From Cohnella thailandensis (lineage in GTDB: Bacteria > Bacillota > Bacilli > Paenibacillales > Paenibacillaceae): a stretch of DNA of 64,000 nucleotides. Below the pieces are notes generated by a model. The model searched no databases and was not told the DNA's origin. It was given only the letters and a program-made list of their open reading frames with translations. Of this stretch, positions 28,801-36,376 are shown in pieces. The stretch is taken from contig NZ_JACJVQ010000015.1 of assembly GCF_014212135.1 (NCBI RefSeq), positions 156,398-220,397 on the forward strand, written 5' to 3'. Each line of letters opens with the position of its first letter. Within the stretch, counting starts at the first letter, position 1. The position numbers were made by a program, and so were the translations under genes.

Positions 28801-31260
28801 TTCACCTCGGCATTCAAACCGGACGTTGCGAACTACGAGCTTGCGCTCGACGTGCGCACGAAGCAGCTCCGCGTGACGGCGGTACCGGCCGACCCGTCCG
28901 CTGCCGTGACGATCGCGGGCCAAGCGGCGGACGAGCACTATTCCGCCGAGATCAACGTAACGCAAGGCACGGAGATCCCGATCTCCGTAACGAGCGATGG
29001 TAGCGCACCGAAGAAGTATTCGATCGCCGTTAAATCCGAATCGGATCTGGCGAGCCTGAGCGGGCTTCAGCTTACCGGGGTTCAGACGGACGCTGCCGAG
29101 GTGCCGATCGAGCTGTCCCGCTCCTTCGGAAGCACGATCGAGAGCTATGAAGCCGAAGTCGAGTCGAACGTTGCATCGGTGAAGGTGAAGCCAACGGCTT
29201 CGGTAAGCGGTTCGTTGATCCGAGTGAACGGCACGCCGGTTGCGTCCGGCCAACTGTCCGGAACGATCGCGCTAGATGCCGGCAAGAAACCGGAGATCAC
29301 GGTAGAAGTATTGTCTCTAAGCGAGGCTTCCGCGTCTTCGCCGGATTGGAGCAAGGCCAAGAAGTACGAAATCTCGATCGCTCGCAAGGCAAGCGGCGAT
29401 GCGACTCTCTCGCAGCTTCAGCTTGCGGGTACGACGATGACGCCGGCCGAGTTCAATGCCGAAGTGTCCGAATACACGGCTCGCGTCGGAGCGAATACCA
29501 CCTCCGTAACATTGAACTACGCAGCCTCCGATGCGGGAGCCGTGGTTACCTTGAACGGAGAGGCGCTGAGCGCTTCCGGCAGCACGGACCGTACTTTGAT
29601 CGAAGGCAATAATCGATTCATCCTTGAAGTCGAGGCCCAAGACGGAACTTCCCGCGAGTATACGATCGTCGTGTACCGGGACAAGCCGTTGTCCGAAGCG
29701 CTGCTGCTGAGCGAGCTGTCTGTCGAAGGCTATGAGCTGACGAGCGAATTCAATCCGCTTGTAAGAAATTATAATGCGAAGGACAGCACGTTAGGCTCCA
29801 GCGTTAAAGTTACGGCTAAAGCGGCGGACGCAGATTCCGTCGTGAAGGTGAACGGACAGGAATTGAACGGTGAAGGTACTGCGATTGCTTCGCTCAACGT
29901 AGGCGACAACTCGGTTCTCGTTCAAGTCGAATCTCCGGACAAGTCCGAGACGAATACGTATTCGATCGGGATTACCCGCGGTTATGTCGGCGGCGGAGCT
30001 CCGACGGACAAGTTCGAAGTGAAGGTGAACAGCAACTCCAACGATAAGATCGCAACGGGCAAGAAGACCGAAGAGAACGGGCAATCGCTTCTTAAGGTAT
30101 CCTTCCTAAGCGACGAGACGAAGAAGCTGCTCGAGAGCGAAACCGCGAATCCGGTCATCACCATTAACGCAGGCTTCTCTCCGGATCGGATGACGACCGA
30201 GCTGACGGCCGATCTCGTTCAGCTGATGCAGCAGAAGAATGCCGTTATTCTCATCGAGGCGGGAGATTCCTATTACCTGCTTCCGACAGCGGCGATGAAT
30301 CTGGCTCAACTGAGCAGCACGTTCGCTCCGAAGACCTTGGAGGAAGTGACCGTTCGCCTGGATATTCGCCTTCTGGGAGCCGATGAGCAGCAGTCCATCG
30401 GCAAGCAGGCGGACAAGTCCGGCGCGACGCTCGTCGGTCAAGCGATCGACTTCAACGTCAACTATACGTATGAAGGACGGACGATATCCGCGGATCGCTT
30501 CTCGCAATACATCGAGCGCGGCATCGCCCTGCCGGAAGGCACGGACGGTTCGAAGGTGACGACCGGAGTCCGCGTTCTCGAAGACGGCACCTTGTATCAC
30601 GTTCCGACATACGTGAAGCAGGTCGGCGATCGCTACTTCGCGGTCATGAACAGCTTCACGAACAGCGTGTACGCGGTGATCTACAACAAGGCTACGTTCA
30701 GCGACATCGCGGGCAAGTGGTCTCAAGCCGCCATCGAGAACCTCGCGTCCCGCAAGATCGTAACGGGACAAAGCGACGGAACGTTCGCGCCGACGCGCAG
30801 CGTCACCCGCGCCGAATTCGCGGCCATGATCGTCAGGGCGCTCGGTCTGCCGGCTCAGGCGGACTCCAGCTTCGGCGACGTGAAGGCGAAGGATTGGTAC
30901 GCTCCGTTCGTGGCGACGGCGAAGACTTACGGTCTCATCAATGGCTACACGGACGGAACGTTCCGTCCGGCTCAGACGATTACCCGCGCGGAAGCGGTAG
31001 CCATCCTTAATAAGGCGTGGGTGCTCGCCGGCAAGACGGCGATCGGCGAGACGGAATCGGCGCTTACTCTCGAGAGAATCGCTGACCAATCCGAGATTCC
31101 GGCTTGGGCTCGCGCCTCCATCGGTTCGGCCGTGCAGCTGGGACTTCTCACCGGCTACGTCGACGGCACCGTGAAGCCGCTTCGCACGGTATCGAGAGAG
31201 GAAACCGCCGCGATGCTGCAGAACCTGCTCATCCGCAGCGACTTGATTCAATCGAAATAA
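22852..31260 (+). CDS. giant SLH-anchored surface protein with L-type lectin domain
   Basis: 2802 residues. The ATG at 22852 follows AGGAAGAGGG and starts a signal peptide (RRLF-type basic N-end, then a hydrophobic run ending near ASA, about residue 40). Residues about 47-290 form a bacterial L-type lectin domain (GADGIVFALQ, GIEFDTFDNG, NHVAVDYDG), likely sugar-binding. Ig-like and fibronectin-type-III-like domains and long beta-rich stretches follow. Residues about 1970-2380 hold about four cadherin-like beta-sandwich repeats. Three SLH domains (about 2612-2800) should anchor it to pyruvylated secondary cell-wall polymer. Probably an adhesin or glycan-capture protein. No catalytic domain recognised; many antisense ORFs in it are shadows. 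Confidence 0.92.
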   Translation: MRSSIKRLFSRQRIAAALAFTLALQLVLSGYSSIIGGAGIASAVSETKYITFLYQDFAKASSRLQFNGNADYLDSGANQGDLRLTPSAGNQFGTVFNKERVSLRAGTGFSTYFTFNMSSPDGSGTTPKGADGIVFALQTRSNSAGSLGVGMGFENIKDSVGIEFDTFDNGSATWGSNGDPSNNHVAVDYDGVVTHGKNGNPAAVNVPGVDFNSGQDVHVWIDYKSTEQKLEVFLSSSSNRPSSPILTETGLNLAERLKQDDIYVGFTAATGAAWQNHDIKQWYFTNRYDPIDLSSATYVEAPSIFSVATSVYGKSSVTGATYYQSDVTLVNSSNEPGPGVSLIAENLDNTAFLDPANEMAPLASPPALVTDAQGKATYYYTAVDETQAIPNFRISTEYGAYYDLRFTAPPTVATGAANPQYVPNAPANQGASIPVQIVNTGGENVKWGVEYREKTADGNGEWSPTVYGSVPQPVLTASGTYYVQLNGLKEDTYYEARAYASNSKGAVRGEPVTFAVQMPMPADGVKYTNAGPSKIYRDDAESMQVVGENLYWLLKRLPHEDLSVKLTSGSEEYAIPRSDIQAVSNSTLKLKLPTPGGAKLPLGKYNLVIEHEFFGDKTFLSAIELTDDPSYRSINYEEVVVTDTLNHRPDPNDLDSIAVRGPFVVQASSPGIYQQRDSNAVFTFNDNLLFKGSQLTVDTNAGKITGSGRFYVNGKNTIPMLATYTVYEGEFEFTTDNFVFNLKGGLAGAASDLTGLNVPVNVNKLVFIPGGIRLAGEINLGFKMGSATIGGKANLDALEFKKNRFDLDADFELNADFKSGPLEAGALRFSLDTRVPEYGAGASAELKKAKIGFDIDLLIVDKKLDSLSFAVVKEMKLGSTGAQLTKIGGGVSNMTSKSEAPLTFSVLGGMSDYITPKLANTYMVNGNDLKIELSANHFGASGKLAIYKINIAGVDMFVVFNPTGYKGYNKAGFDFNASINIIDVIVGKVMANYFQGSSFTGYAKTAVQIPGSVPLVGGKKLTSAEVGVDSTRFKGALSVIGIGFTVKYPFSTSKFDWDVDMSSTIKNVANAVVNVGKSVVKAFTSWIWYDDPSKAGEWTAADSVEAVPGLVGEKLFSASGIRATEVGTYSSGKLATVVTETNPNMTKSGSEISQSFVAEESYPALIKVQGDASGVRLTQPNGALYEIRFAEKDNKTINAYYDAANDETILEVNLTPGTWKLTSGSSLALSVSRELYRNPSLTLEAAATELAASDVQAYVPLEFQKRGTYLVEVGEGAADAKLIKADGRPYATEADSVSDAYNTYWDSADGKLYMLVEVPDAGVWYAIAGADAHANLYRMAVGTTMGDALAWIGGDEFSSAAKFTGLKGMQVLLEIQGATEATRLYRPDGTLYPFDLNQASSNWNASYDAAQGVIHALVDVDQDGIWLIKSNGFTDSNGLTLSQKLTMAELYGSDTTITYDLQIQEKGKYLFDIAGGDATAKINVNNAAATINSTEGSPSQNAIIDDKGLMVTLDVPASGIVSITTKPGASIKQYLLTPIPEVTKLSASAQLQRNTYEVEWKVENAKPDTKVSLLLANGDRDEEGQLIPVGDTIASDLPAAGIRTVTLPEGYLPGDYYLAVVADSESYGPVFKTLNDPLTYQAVKMQPKPTGVQATAIGNGEIKIGFNDPGYAETTSYRIYPADAAGNVDFNGTSYEGEVVPANGANQSVTLSGLETGRDYSFRVMAIRAVYGSIPGVNDDALANLYVSELSDAASVSLPVPNPAKLNVTYLTGDAPTVTRSYYPYNVTEEKLAGLTAEEKQSLQQTMAITASDDVTVKVESDQNVTLKLFVDGVEAQAADGAPNEFHLGSLAEKDYTIEVEAVNAEGDISSSVGRLFADRTAPYLYLKSATNGQVVEDDRILLEGVSEAGVALTVNGVTVPVDAMGHYAYYASIPEAGVLPIEMIAVDQAGNETVHRLEVFSSGDGEGQSSSELVTLGTDDGVFTSAFKPDVANYELALDVRTKQLRVTAVPADPSAAVTIAGQAADEHYSAEINVTQGTEIPISVTSDGSAPKKYSIAVKSESDLASLSGLQLTGVQTDAAEVPIELSRSFGSTIESYEAEVESNVASVKVKPTASVSGSLIRVNGTPVASGQLSGTIALDAGKKPEITVEVLSLSEASASSPDWSKAKKYEISIARKASGDATLSQLQLAGTTMTPAEFNAEVSEYTARVGANTTSVTLNYAASDAGAVVTLNGEALSASGSTDRTLIEGNNRFILEVEAQDGTSREYTIVVYRDKPLSEALLLSELSVEGYELTSEFNPLVRNYNAKDSTLGSSVKVTAKAADADSVVKVNGQELNGEGTAIASLNVGDNSVLVQVESPDKSETNTYSIGITRGYVGGGAPTDKFEVKVNSNSNDKIATGKKTEENGQSLLKVSFLSDETKKLLESETANPVITINAGFSPDRMTTELTADLVQLMQQKNAVILIEAGDSYYLLPTAAMNLAQLSSTFAPKTLEEVTVRLDIRLLGADEQQSIGKQADKSGATLVGQAIDFNVNYTYEGRTISADRFSQYIERGIALPEGTDGSKVTTGVRVLEDGTLYHVPTYVKQVGDRYFAVMNSFTNSVYAVIYNKATFSDIAGKWSQAAIENLASRKIVTGQSDGTFAPTRSVTRAEFAAMIVRALGLPAQADSSFGDVKAKDWYAPFVATAKTYGLINGYTDGTFRPAQTITRAEAVAILNKAWVLAGKTAIGETESALTLERIADQSEIPAWARASIGSAVQLGLLTGYVDGTVKPLRTVSREETAAMLQNLLIRSDLIQSK

Positions 31261-31272
31261 AGAAAGAATAGG

Positions 31273-31317
31273 AACACGACATCCTCTTCCTTTCCAAGGG
31301 CGTGGATGTCGTGTTTT
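31273..31317 (+). terminator. terminator after the giant SLH gene
   Basis: AACACGACATCC pairs with GGATGTCGTGTT across a 19-nt loop and runs into TTTT. Confidence 0.8.
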
Positions 31318-31361
31318 ACTTAATAGGGATTCAAGAATCGGATATAAGGAGATGTAAGCCC

Positions 31362-31841
31362 GTGCCGACCGACAAAATTACTCCCTTTTTGTGGTTCGAC
31401 GACAACGCGGAGGAGGCTATCGATTTCTACAGCTCGGTGTTCAAGAACGGAAAAACGTTAAACGTTACCCGTTACGGAGAGGGAGCGCCGTTCCCGAAAG
31501 GGACGCTGATGTCCGCCACTTTCGAGCTGGAGGGACAGCGATTCATGGCGTTGAACGCCGGTCCGCACTTCAAGTTCAACGAGGCCGTTTCGTTCTTCGT
31601 GAACTGCGCGACGCAGGAGGAAGTCGACGAGCTGTGGGAGAAGCTTACCGCCGATGGAGGGAAACCCGGCCGGTGCGGCTGGCTGAAGGACAAATTCGGG
31701 CTGTCGTGGCAGATCGTTCCCGCCCTCCTCGGCGAGCTGCTGGCGGACAAGGATGCCCGGAGAGCTCGCAACGTATCGGAAGCTATGATGCGGATGGACA
31801 AAATCGATATTCAAGCTTTGAAGGATGCTTACGAGAAATGA
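31362..31841 (+). CDS. VOC-family protein (PhnB-like)
   Basis: 159 residues. The GTG at 31362 follows AAGGAG; an in-frame ATG at 31302 lies inside the terminator and is rejected. Glyoxalase/VOC fold in the PhnB (3-demethylubiquinone methyltransferase-like) branch: FLWFDDNAEEAIDFY at the start, FMALNAGP, and WGRCGWLKDKFGLSWQIVP-like end (here GRCGWLKDKFG). Small cytoplasmic protein with no firmly known activity. It stands alone between two terminators. Confidence 0.88.
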   Translation: MPTDKITPFLWFDDNAEEAIDFYSSVFKNGKTLNVTRYGEGAPFPKGTLMSATFELEGQRFMALNAGPHFKFNEAVSFFVNCATQEEVDELWEKLTADGGKPGRCGWLKDKFGLSWQIVPALLGELLADKDARRARNVSEAMMRMDKIDIQALKDAYEK

Positions 31842-31850
31842 GACAGATTA

Positions 31851-31881
31851 AAGAAGCTGCCGACGCGATCGGCAGCTTCTT
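31851..31881. terminator. bidirectional terminator
   Basis: AAGAAGCTGCCGA / TCGGCAGCTTCTT, 13-bp perfect stem with a five-base loop, between the convergent VOC and protease genes. Confidence 0.85.
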
Positions 31882-31885
31882 CGCG

Positions 31886-33511
31886 TTAACCTTTGCTTGA
31901 ACTCGGCTCCCCGATCCCGACCGCCTTCCAAGCGTCGCTTACCAGCGAGGCGAGCGCGCTCTTCTGCTCGGCAGTCAAGCCGGAGAGCCTGGAGGCGGCG
32001 GCGACGTAGCCGTCGCGCGCTTCCCGGAAGTCGGCCGTCGGCGAGAGAAGACGATCCCGAAGCAGGACGTAGGTGAGACGGCCCAGCGTGTCGCGGCCCT
32101 TCAGGCCGATGTCGGCGTTGTCGATCTTCAGCGCCGTCAGGTAAGCGGCCCGGTTCGGGATTCCGCTGTTGAGATGGACGCCGCCGTTGTCGTGCTTCTC
32201 GTCTTCGGGAAGCTCGACGTATTCGCTCATGTTGGCCGGCTGCCCGTATTTGGCCGGATCGGCCAAGCTTCGCGAAGCGGCTCCGGTATCCTCGCCTATC
32301 TCCCAATCGTCCGAATCCATGACGGCGGCCATGACGTCCGAGATCGATTCGCTTAAAGCGCCGGACTGGCCGCGATATTCGAGCCCGACCGTGTGCTGCG
32401 TCACGCCGTGGGTCATCTCGTGGGCGACCAGGTCGAAGGCGCAGGACGTGCAGTCGACGCCGCCGTTCTTCAGACCGGTGGCCTCGCCGTAATACATGGC
32501 CCAACCGGTCCATACCGCATTGTTTCGCATCGCGGCGCTGTCGACGTGCACGAACGAAAGGATGTCCATGTTCTTATCGTCGATGCTGTTGCGTCCGAAG
32601 CGGTTTTTGTAGAACAAGTAGACCCGTTTGGCATGGACGGTCGCATCCACGGCCGCCGCATCCCCGAATGTCTTGGAGCCGGACGCGATATAATCGAAGC
32701 CTTCGGGTCGGGACTTGCTTTGGACCGCCTTGCGGAAGTCCAGCGTCTTGATCGCCGCCGGCCGGGTATCGTCTATCATCTGGTAGACGGTCTTCCCCGA
32801 GGTTTTCTCCGACTTTATGTAGAAGGACTGCTGAACTCCGTTATAACCCTTGCCCCAACCGACGAGAGGAGCGGGAGAGGCCGAGGCTTGGGCTCCGCTT
32901 AACCGGCTGTATTCGTCGATTAGGCGCCCCGTATGCGCATCGATGTAGCCAACCCAGTCTCCTAGCTCCGGCAGCGTGAACCGAAGCTCTACTTTATAGG
33001 CAAGATACGCTTGACCTTCAAATGGATAAAGGAGAAGAGTCGCCGACGGCTCCGGTACATCGCCATCCTGCGCTCCGACGCCTATTTTCCCGCGAAGCTT
33101 GCGTTCCAGGGCCGCCCGATAGAGGGAGATGGCTTCATACCCCGTCATCTCGGGCTCGACGTTCACCTCGGATAAGTCAGGAGTCGGCTTCGGCTCGCCG
33201 CGAATCTGAATGTCCGCCGAACCTGCTTTCCGATCTAGCGAGAGGTAGCTGCCGTGAATGGGGACTCCTCGATAGATAGACTGCAGCAGATAGCTGACGC
33301 TCCCATCGGAGTTCGCGCTCTTATGGAGCACTTGGTAGTTTGCGTCGTCTTCGTAAGGTTGGGGCAAAGCCGGGAGAGAGACTGCGCTTGCATGCAATCC
33401 GGAGGAAAAAGAGGATGGCGCCGCCGCCGCGGCGAGCAGGAGAATCGCTGCCGCGACGATCATCGTTCGGGCTATAAAAAGAATTGTCGTTCTTAAACGG
33501 TGCTGCCGCAT
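31886..33511 (-). CDS. secreted M4-family (thermolysin-like) metalloprotease
   Basis: 541 residues. The ATG at 33511 has AGGGGG upstream. Signal peptide with a long hydrophobic stretch (residues 12-33), an FTP/PepSY-like propeptide to about residue 205, then the mature domain. Zinc site H364-E-M-T-H368 and E388, with the second Glu exactly 20 residues after the second His as in thermolysin. The later GGVHLNSGIPNRAAYL has the transition-state His region. Secreted neutral endopeptidase that needs Zn and probably Ca. Its ribosome site can pair with an upstream inverted copy (see the findings). Confidence 0.93.
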   Translation of the reverse strand: MRQHRLRTTILFIARTMIVAAAILLLAAAAAPSSFSSGLHASAVSLPALPQPYEDDANYQVLHKSANSDGSVSYLLQSIYRGVPIHGSYLSLDRKAGSADIQIRGEPKPTPDLSEVNVEPEMTGYEAISLYRAALERKLRGKIGVGAQDGDVPEPSATLLLYPFEGQAYLAYKVELRFTLPELGDWVGYIDAHTGRLIDEYSRLSGAQASASPAPLVGWGKGYNGVQQSFYIKSEKTSGKTVYQMIDDTRPAAIKTLDFRKAVQSKSRPEGFDYIASGSKTFGDAAAVDATVHAKRVYLFYKNRFGRNSIDDKNMDILSFVHVDSAAMRNNAVWTGWAMYYGEATGLKNGGVDCTSCAFDLVAHEMTHGVTQHTVGLEYRGQSGALSESISDVMAAVMDSDDWEIGEDTGAASRSLADPAKYGQPANMSEYVELPEDEKHDNGGVHLNSGIPNRAAYLTALKIDNADIGLKGRDTLGRLTYVLLRDRLLSPTADFREARDGYVAAASRLSGLTAEQKSALASLVSDAWKAVGIGEPSSSKG

Positions 33512-33516
33512 GTGGA

Positions 33517-33610
33517 CCCCCTGTTATCCGAACGATGCCTCCGGCAAGTAACGGCCGAAGGCGTCGGGACATGTTCCTACTATTATACTATAGTCTCTAT
33601 GAACAGGGGG
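33517..33610 (-). promoter_or_regulatory. protease promoter region flanked by a 9-bp inverted repeat
   Basis: On the minus strand a TATAAT (33582-33587) lies about 70 bp before the protease start. CCCCCTGTT (33517-33525), which contains the ribosome site on the minus strand, is complementary to AACAGGGGG at 33602-33610. Confidence 0.45.
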
Positions 33611-33629
33611 ATGATCGTTTAGGACCGGA

Positions 33630-35141
33630 TCAGCTCGTGCGCTCCTGCTCCTTCAGGATGACGTCATGGGCGCCGCCTTCCACGATGCTGGTCGAGGAGA
33701 CAAGCGTGATTTTCGCTTTCTCTTGGAGCTCCGAAATGGTCAACGCGCCGCAGTTGCACATCGTGGATTTGATTTTGCTGACGGTGATGTCGAGGTTGTC
33801 CTTCAGCCTGCCGGCGTAAGGGATGAACGAATCGACGCCTTCTTCGAATTCCAGCTTCGACTCCTTGGCCGCGCTGCCGAAGTCGTACCGCTGCCAATTG
33901 CGCGCCCGGCTGGAGCCTTCGCCCCAATATTCCTTCACGAAGTTGCCGTTCACGAGCAGCTTGCGTCCCGGCGCTTCGTCGAAGCGGGCGAAGTAGCGGC
34001 CGAGCATGACGAAGTCGGCTCCCATGGCGAGCGCCAGCGTAATGTGATAATCGTGCACGATGCCGCCGTCCGAGCAGATCGGGACGTATATGCCCGTCTT
34101 CTCGTAATATTCCTGTCTCGCGGCCGCGACCTCGATCACCGCGGAGGCTTGCCCTCGGCCGATCCCCTTCTGCTCGCGGGTAATGCAGATCGATCCGCCG
34201 CCGATGCCGACCTTGACGAAGTCCGCCCCGGCCTCCGCCAAGTACAGGAACCCGTCCCGGTCGACGACGTTGCCGGCTCCGATCTTCGCCTTAGCCCCGT
34301 AAGTTTCCTTCACGAAGCGAATCGTCTCCGCCTGCCATTCGGAATAGCCGTCCGAGGAATCGATGCATAGAATGTCCGCCCCCGCGTCCAGCAGAGCCGG
34401 AACCCGCTGCGCGTAATCCCTCGTGTTGATGCCCGCCCCGGCGATCAGCTGTTTGTTCTCGTCGTGCAGCTCCAGCGGATTTTCCTTCTGGCTGTCATAG
34501 TCCTTGCGGAAAACAAGATAAAGAAGGCTGCCGTTCTTATCGACGATAGGCAAGCTGTTCAGCTTATGCTCCCAGATCATGTCGTTCGCTTCGGAGAGAG
34601 TAATGCCTTCCTCCGCGTAGATAAGGGAAGAAAACGGCGTCATGAACTCGGACACCGGAGAGGAGAGGGGCGTGCGGCTCTCGCGATAATCGCGGCTCGT
34701 GACGATCCCCATCAGCTTGCCGTTCGGAGCTCCGTCCTCCGTAATGGCGATCGTGCCATGGCCGGTTCGGGCTTTGAGCGCGAGCACGTCCTTTAACGTA
34801 TCCTCGGGACGCAGGTTGGAAGCGCTCATGACGAACCCGGCCTTGAACTTCTTGACCCGCCGCACCATCTCCGCCTGCTTCTCGATCGACTGCGAGCCGT
34901 AGATGAACGAGATGCCGCCGCACTTCGCCAGCCCGATCGCCATGTTCGCGTCCGAGACGGCTTGCATGATCGAGGAGGCGATCGGCAGGTTCATCATAAG
35001 AGCAGGCTTCTCGCCCTTCTTGAACCTCGTAACGGGAGCTTGCAGATTAACGTTATCCGGAATGTTGATCTTCCGCGTCAGTCCGGGAACCAACAGATAC
35101 TCGTTAAATGTCCGGGAGGGCTGCTCGTAGTAAAAAGCCAT
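33630..35141 (-). CDS. guaB: IMP dehydrogenase, Tritrichomonas-type
   Basis: 503 residues. The ATG at 35141 follows GAGGAG. It converts IMP to XMP with NAD in guanine nucleotide synthesis. Catalytic C319 sits in [10 protein letters not shown] instead of the usual GPGSICTTR, followed by KGIGRGQ. The flap dyad is R418-Y419 (NWQRYD). Length and these numbers coincide with the Tritrichomonas foetus enzyme as I remember it. Two CBS motifs (about residues 95-215) are inserted in the barrel. The gene is 32 bp behind the phosphoribosyltransferase in a purine-riboswitch operon, so it may be a conditional salvage isoform beside a canonical guaB elsewhere in the genome. Confidence 0.92.
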   Translation of the reverse strand: MAFYYEQPSRTFNEYLLVPGLTRKINIPDNVNLQAPVTRFKKGEKPALMMNLPIASSIMQAVSDANMAIGLAKCGGISFIYGSQSIEKQAEMVRRVKKFKAGFVMSASNLRPEDTLKDVLALKARTGHGTIAITEDGAPNGKLMGIVTSRDYRESRTPLSSPVSEFMTPFSSLIYAEEGITLSEANDMIWEHKLNSLPIVDKNGSLLYLVFRKDYDSQKENPLELHDENKQLIAGAGINTRDYAQRVPALLDAGADILCIDSSDGYSEWQAETIRFVKETYGAKAKIGAGNVVDRDGFLYLAEAGADFVKVGIGGGSICITREQKGIGRGQASAVIEVAAARQEYYEKTGIYVPICSDGGIVHDYHITLALAMGADFVMLGRYFARFDEAPGRKLLVNGNFVKEYWGEGSSRARNWQRYDFGSAAKESKLEFEEGVDSFIPYAGRLKDNLDITVSKIKSTMCNCGALTISELQEKAKITLVSSTSIVEGGAHDVILKEQERTS

Positions 35142-35173
35142 GCTTTTTCTCTCCTCTCTAGCGTTAGATTAAC

Positions 35174-35734
35174 TTACACGTAAGTCAGACAACGAACGGG
35201 AACGCCGAGATCCGTCTCGAGCTTGCGGTAATGCTCGCCCTTGGCGATGATCGCCTGGATGCCGGCCATCTCCACGCCCATCTCGAGGAACTGGGCTGCG
35301 ATGCACCGGATAGTCGCTCCCGAGCTGATCACGTCGTCGACGAGCAGGATGCGGTCTCCCTTCTTGAATCCGTCGAAGTACAAGTAGTTCTCGTTGTAAG
35401 CCGTCTCGCGCTTGATCCGTACCTCGTATTCCTCATACAGCTCCGTGCTGAGGCGGAGGATGTTCATCGGCTTGCCTAGCTTGTAGGCGGCGAGTATTCC
35501 CCAAGTGTGGCCGCCCGGCTCCGGCGAGACGATATAATCGTATTCCCCGAAATGCTGCCTGGCGCTCTCCGCCAAGCTGTCGGCGATCTCCGCCATCAAC
35601 TCGGGCGCGATGTACGTGCCCCGCTCGCCGAACGGATACAGCTTGAAATCGTAGGCTGTGGTCGGCGTCTTCATGATGCGGACGCTTCTCGCGTCGCGGA
35701 TCGACCGGTCGAGCTGCGCGTAAACCTTGGTCAT
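35174..35734 (-). CDS. purine phosphoribosyltransferase-like protein
   Basis: 186 residues. The ATG at 35734 has AAGGAG eight bases upstream; a GTG three codons earlier touches the ribosome site. Type I PRTase fold with the PRPP-binding signature RILLVDDVISSGAT at about 128-141 and an IVSPEPGGHTWG loop. Length suits an adenine/xanthine (Apt/Xpt-like) enzyme: base plus PRPP gives NMP and pyrophosphate. Being first behind a purine-sensing leader and ahead of IMP dehydrogenase, hypoxanthine, guanine or xanthine are the likely bases. Cytoplasmic. Confidence 0.85.
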   Translation of the reverse strand: MTKVYAQLDRSIRDARSVRIMKTPTTAYDFKLYPFGERGTYIAPELMAEIADSLAESARQHFGEYDYIVSPEPGGHTWGILAAYKLGKPMNILRLSTELYEEYEVRIKRETAYNENYLYFDGFKKGDRILLVDDVISSGATIRCIAAQFLEMGVEMAGIQAIIAKGEHYRKLETDLGVPVRCLTYV

Positions 35735-35875
35735 CGTTCTCACTCCTTGAGGGTAGGGAATAGGCCGAATAGCCCCGAGCGAAGAGGCGCCGCCGGAGCG
35801 CGCCTTCGTTCAGCCGAGGCAGGGAGCATGAAGCTGGCTCGGGGCAAGAACGGGCAGCGTCTCAGAGCGATGCGC
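35735..35875 (-). promoter_or_regulatory. expression platform of the purine leader
   Basis: The 3' strand of aptamer helix P1 extends into AAGAGGCGC (plus 35872-35880), which is fully complementary to GCGCCTCTT (plus 35782-35790). The latter can instead pair with 35800-35808 inside a hairpin closed by GCCCCGAGC/GCTCGGGGC (35837-35845 with 35772-35780). The two folds exclude each other, as in a switch. No clear U-tract follows, so transcription or translation control is undecided. Confidence 0.6.
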
Positions 35876-35946
35876 CTCTTGTAGCTGGGGCAATTATCGG
35901 TTGCCTGTAGATACGCCCGCACCGTATTAGCGGGCTTATACAAGAG
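35876..35946 (-). promoter_or_regulatory. purine riboswitch aptamer, variant
   Basis: On the minus strand: P1 arms CTCTTGTA/TACAAGAG (8 bp), J1/2 TAA, P2 GCCCGC/GCGGGC, L2 AATACGG (consensus AATATGG), J2/3 GTATCTAC, P3 GGCAA/TTGCC with loop CCGATAA. All core elements of the purine aptamer are in order. J3/1 reads CCAGC before the P1 3' arm: the specificity C next to the P1 T is kept (guanine/hypoxanthine type), but two more bases than in the Bacillus xpt aptamer are present. Confidence 0.85.
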
Positions 35947-36376
35947 ATTGCAGGTTGGTGTTAAGTTTTATTACATAGAAGGATTTTCCCAATAGTATCA
36001 TCGCGGAAAGGGGCTGTCAATCGGTTCGTTGCCGCATGGATTCATAAAGGCGAGTGCCCGCTGATTCCGAAATCCGTTCGCTGCGAGGCAAGAATTGGGT
36101 GGTATGAGCTCATAATAACAGAGGTGATTGCGCGACAATAAGTAATCAAAGGGGATTTGGAGATGCTGCTGAGAACATACTTTCCGTAGGCGCCCCCTTT
36201 TGCTGGCGACGATACTCTGTTTACCGAAGTGAAGACGGGGACCCATCGACAGGAGTTCCCGGATCGCTTGCAGTAAAAATAACGCTTCTCCGTCCTCGTC
36301 CCGTCCTCGCTGCTTCGTGGTACAATGACAAGAAAAGAGAAAGACAGACTTCTCTTGGATGGCAGAGGTACCTCGG
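35947..36376. other. intergenic region, no gene supported
   Basis: 430 bp between the purine leader and the YdcF gene. It must contain two outward promoters; a TACAAT at 36321 could serve YdcF, without a good -35. A short minus-strand ORF (36246-35998) has no homology signal or ribosome site and is not called. Confidence 0.5.

Noticed and set aside
22852..31260. Long antisense ORFs inside the giant SLH gene (for example minus strand 27184-29253)
   Set aside because: They have no ribosome sites, an Arg/Val-heavy composition typical of antisense to GC-rich genes, and the sense frame is clearly coding with known domains.
35998..36246. 82-residue minus-strand ORF in the gap before YdcF
   Set aside because: No ribosome site and no recognisable domain. 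It may be decayed DNA but I cannot support a pseudogene call.
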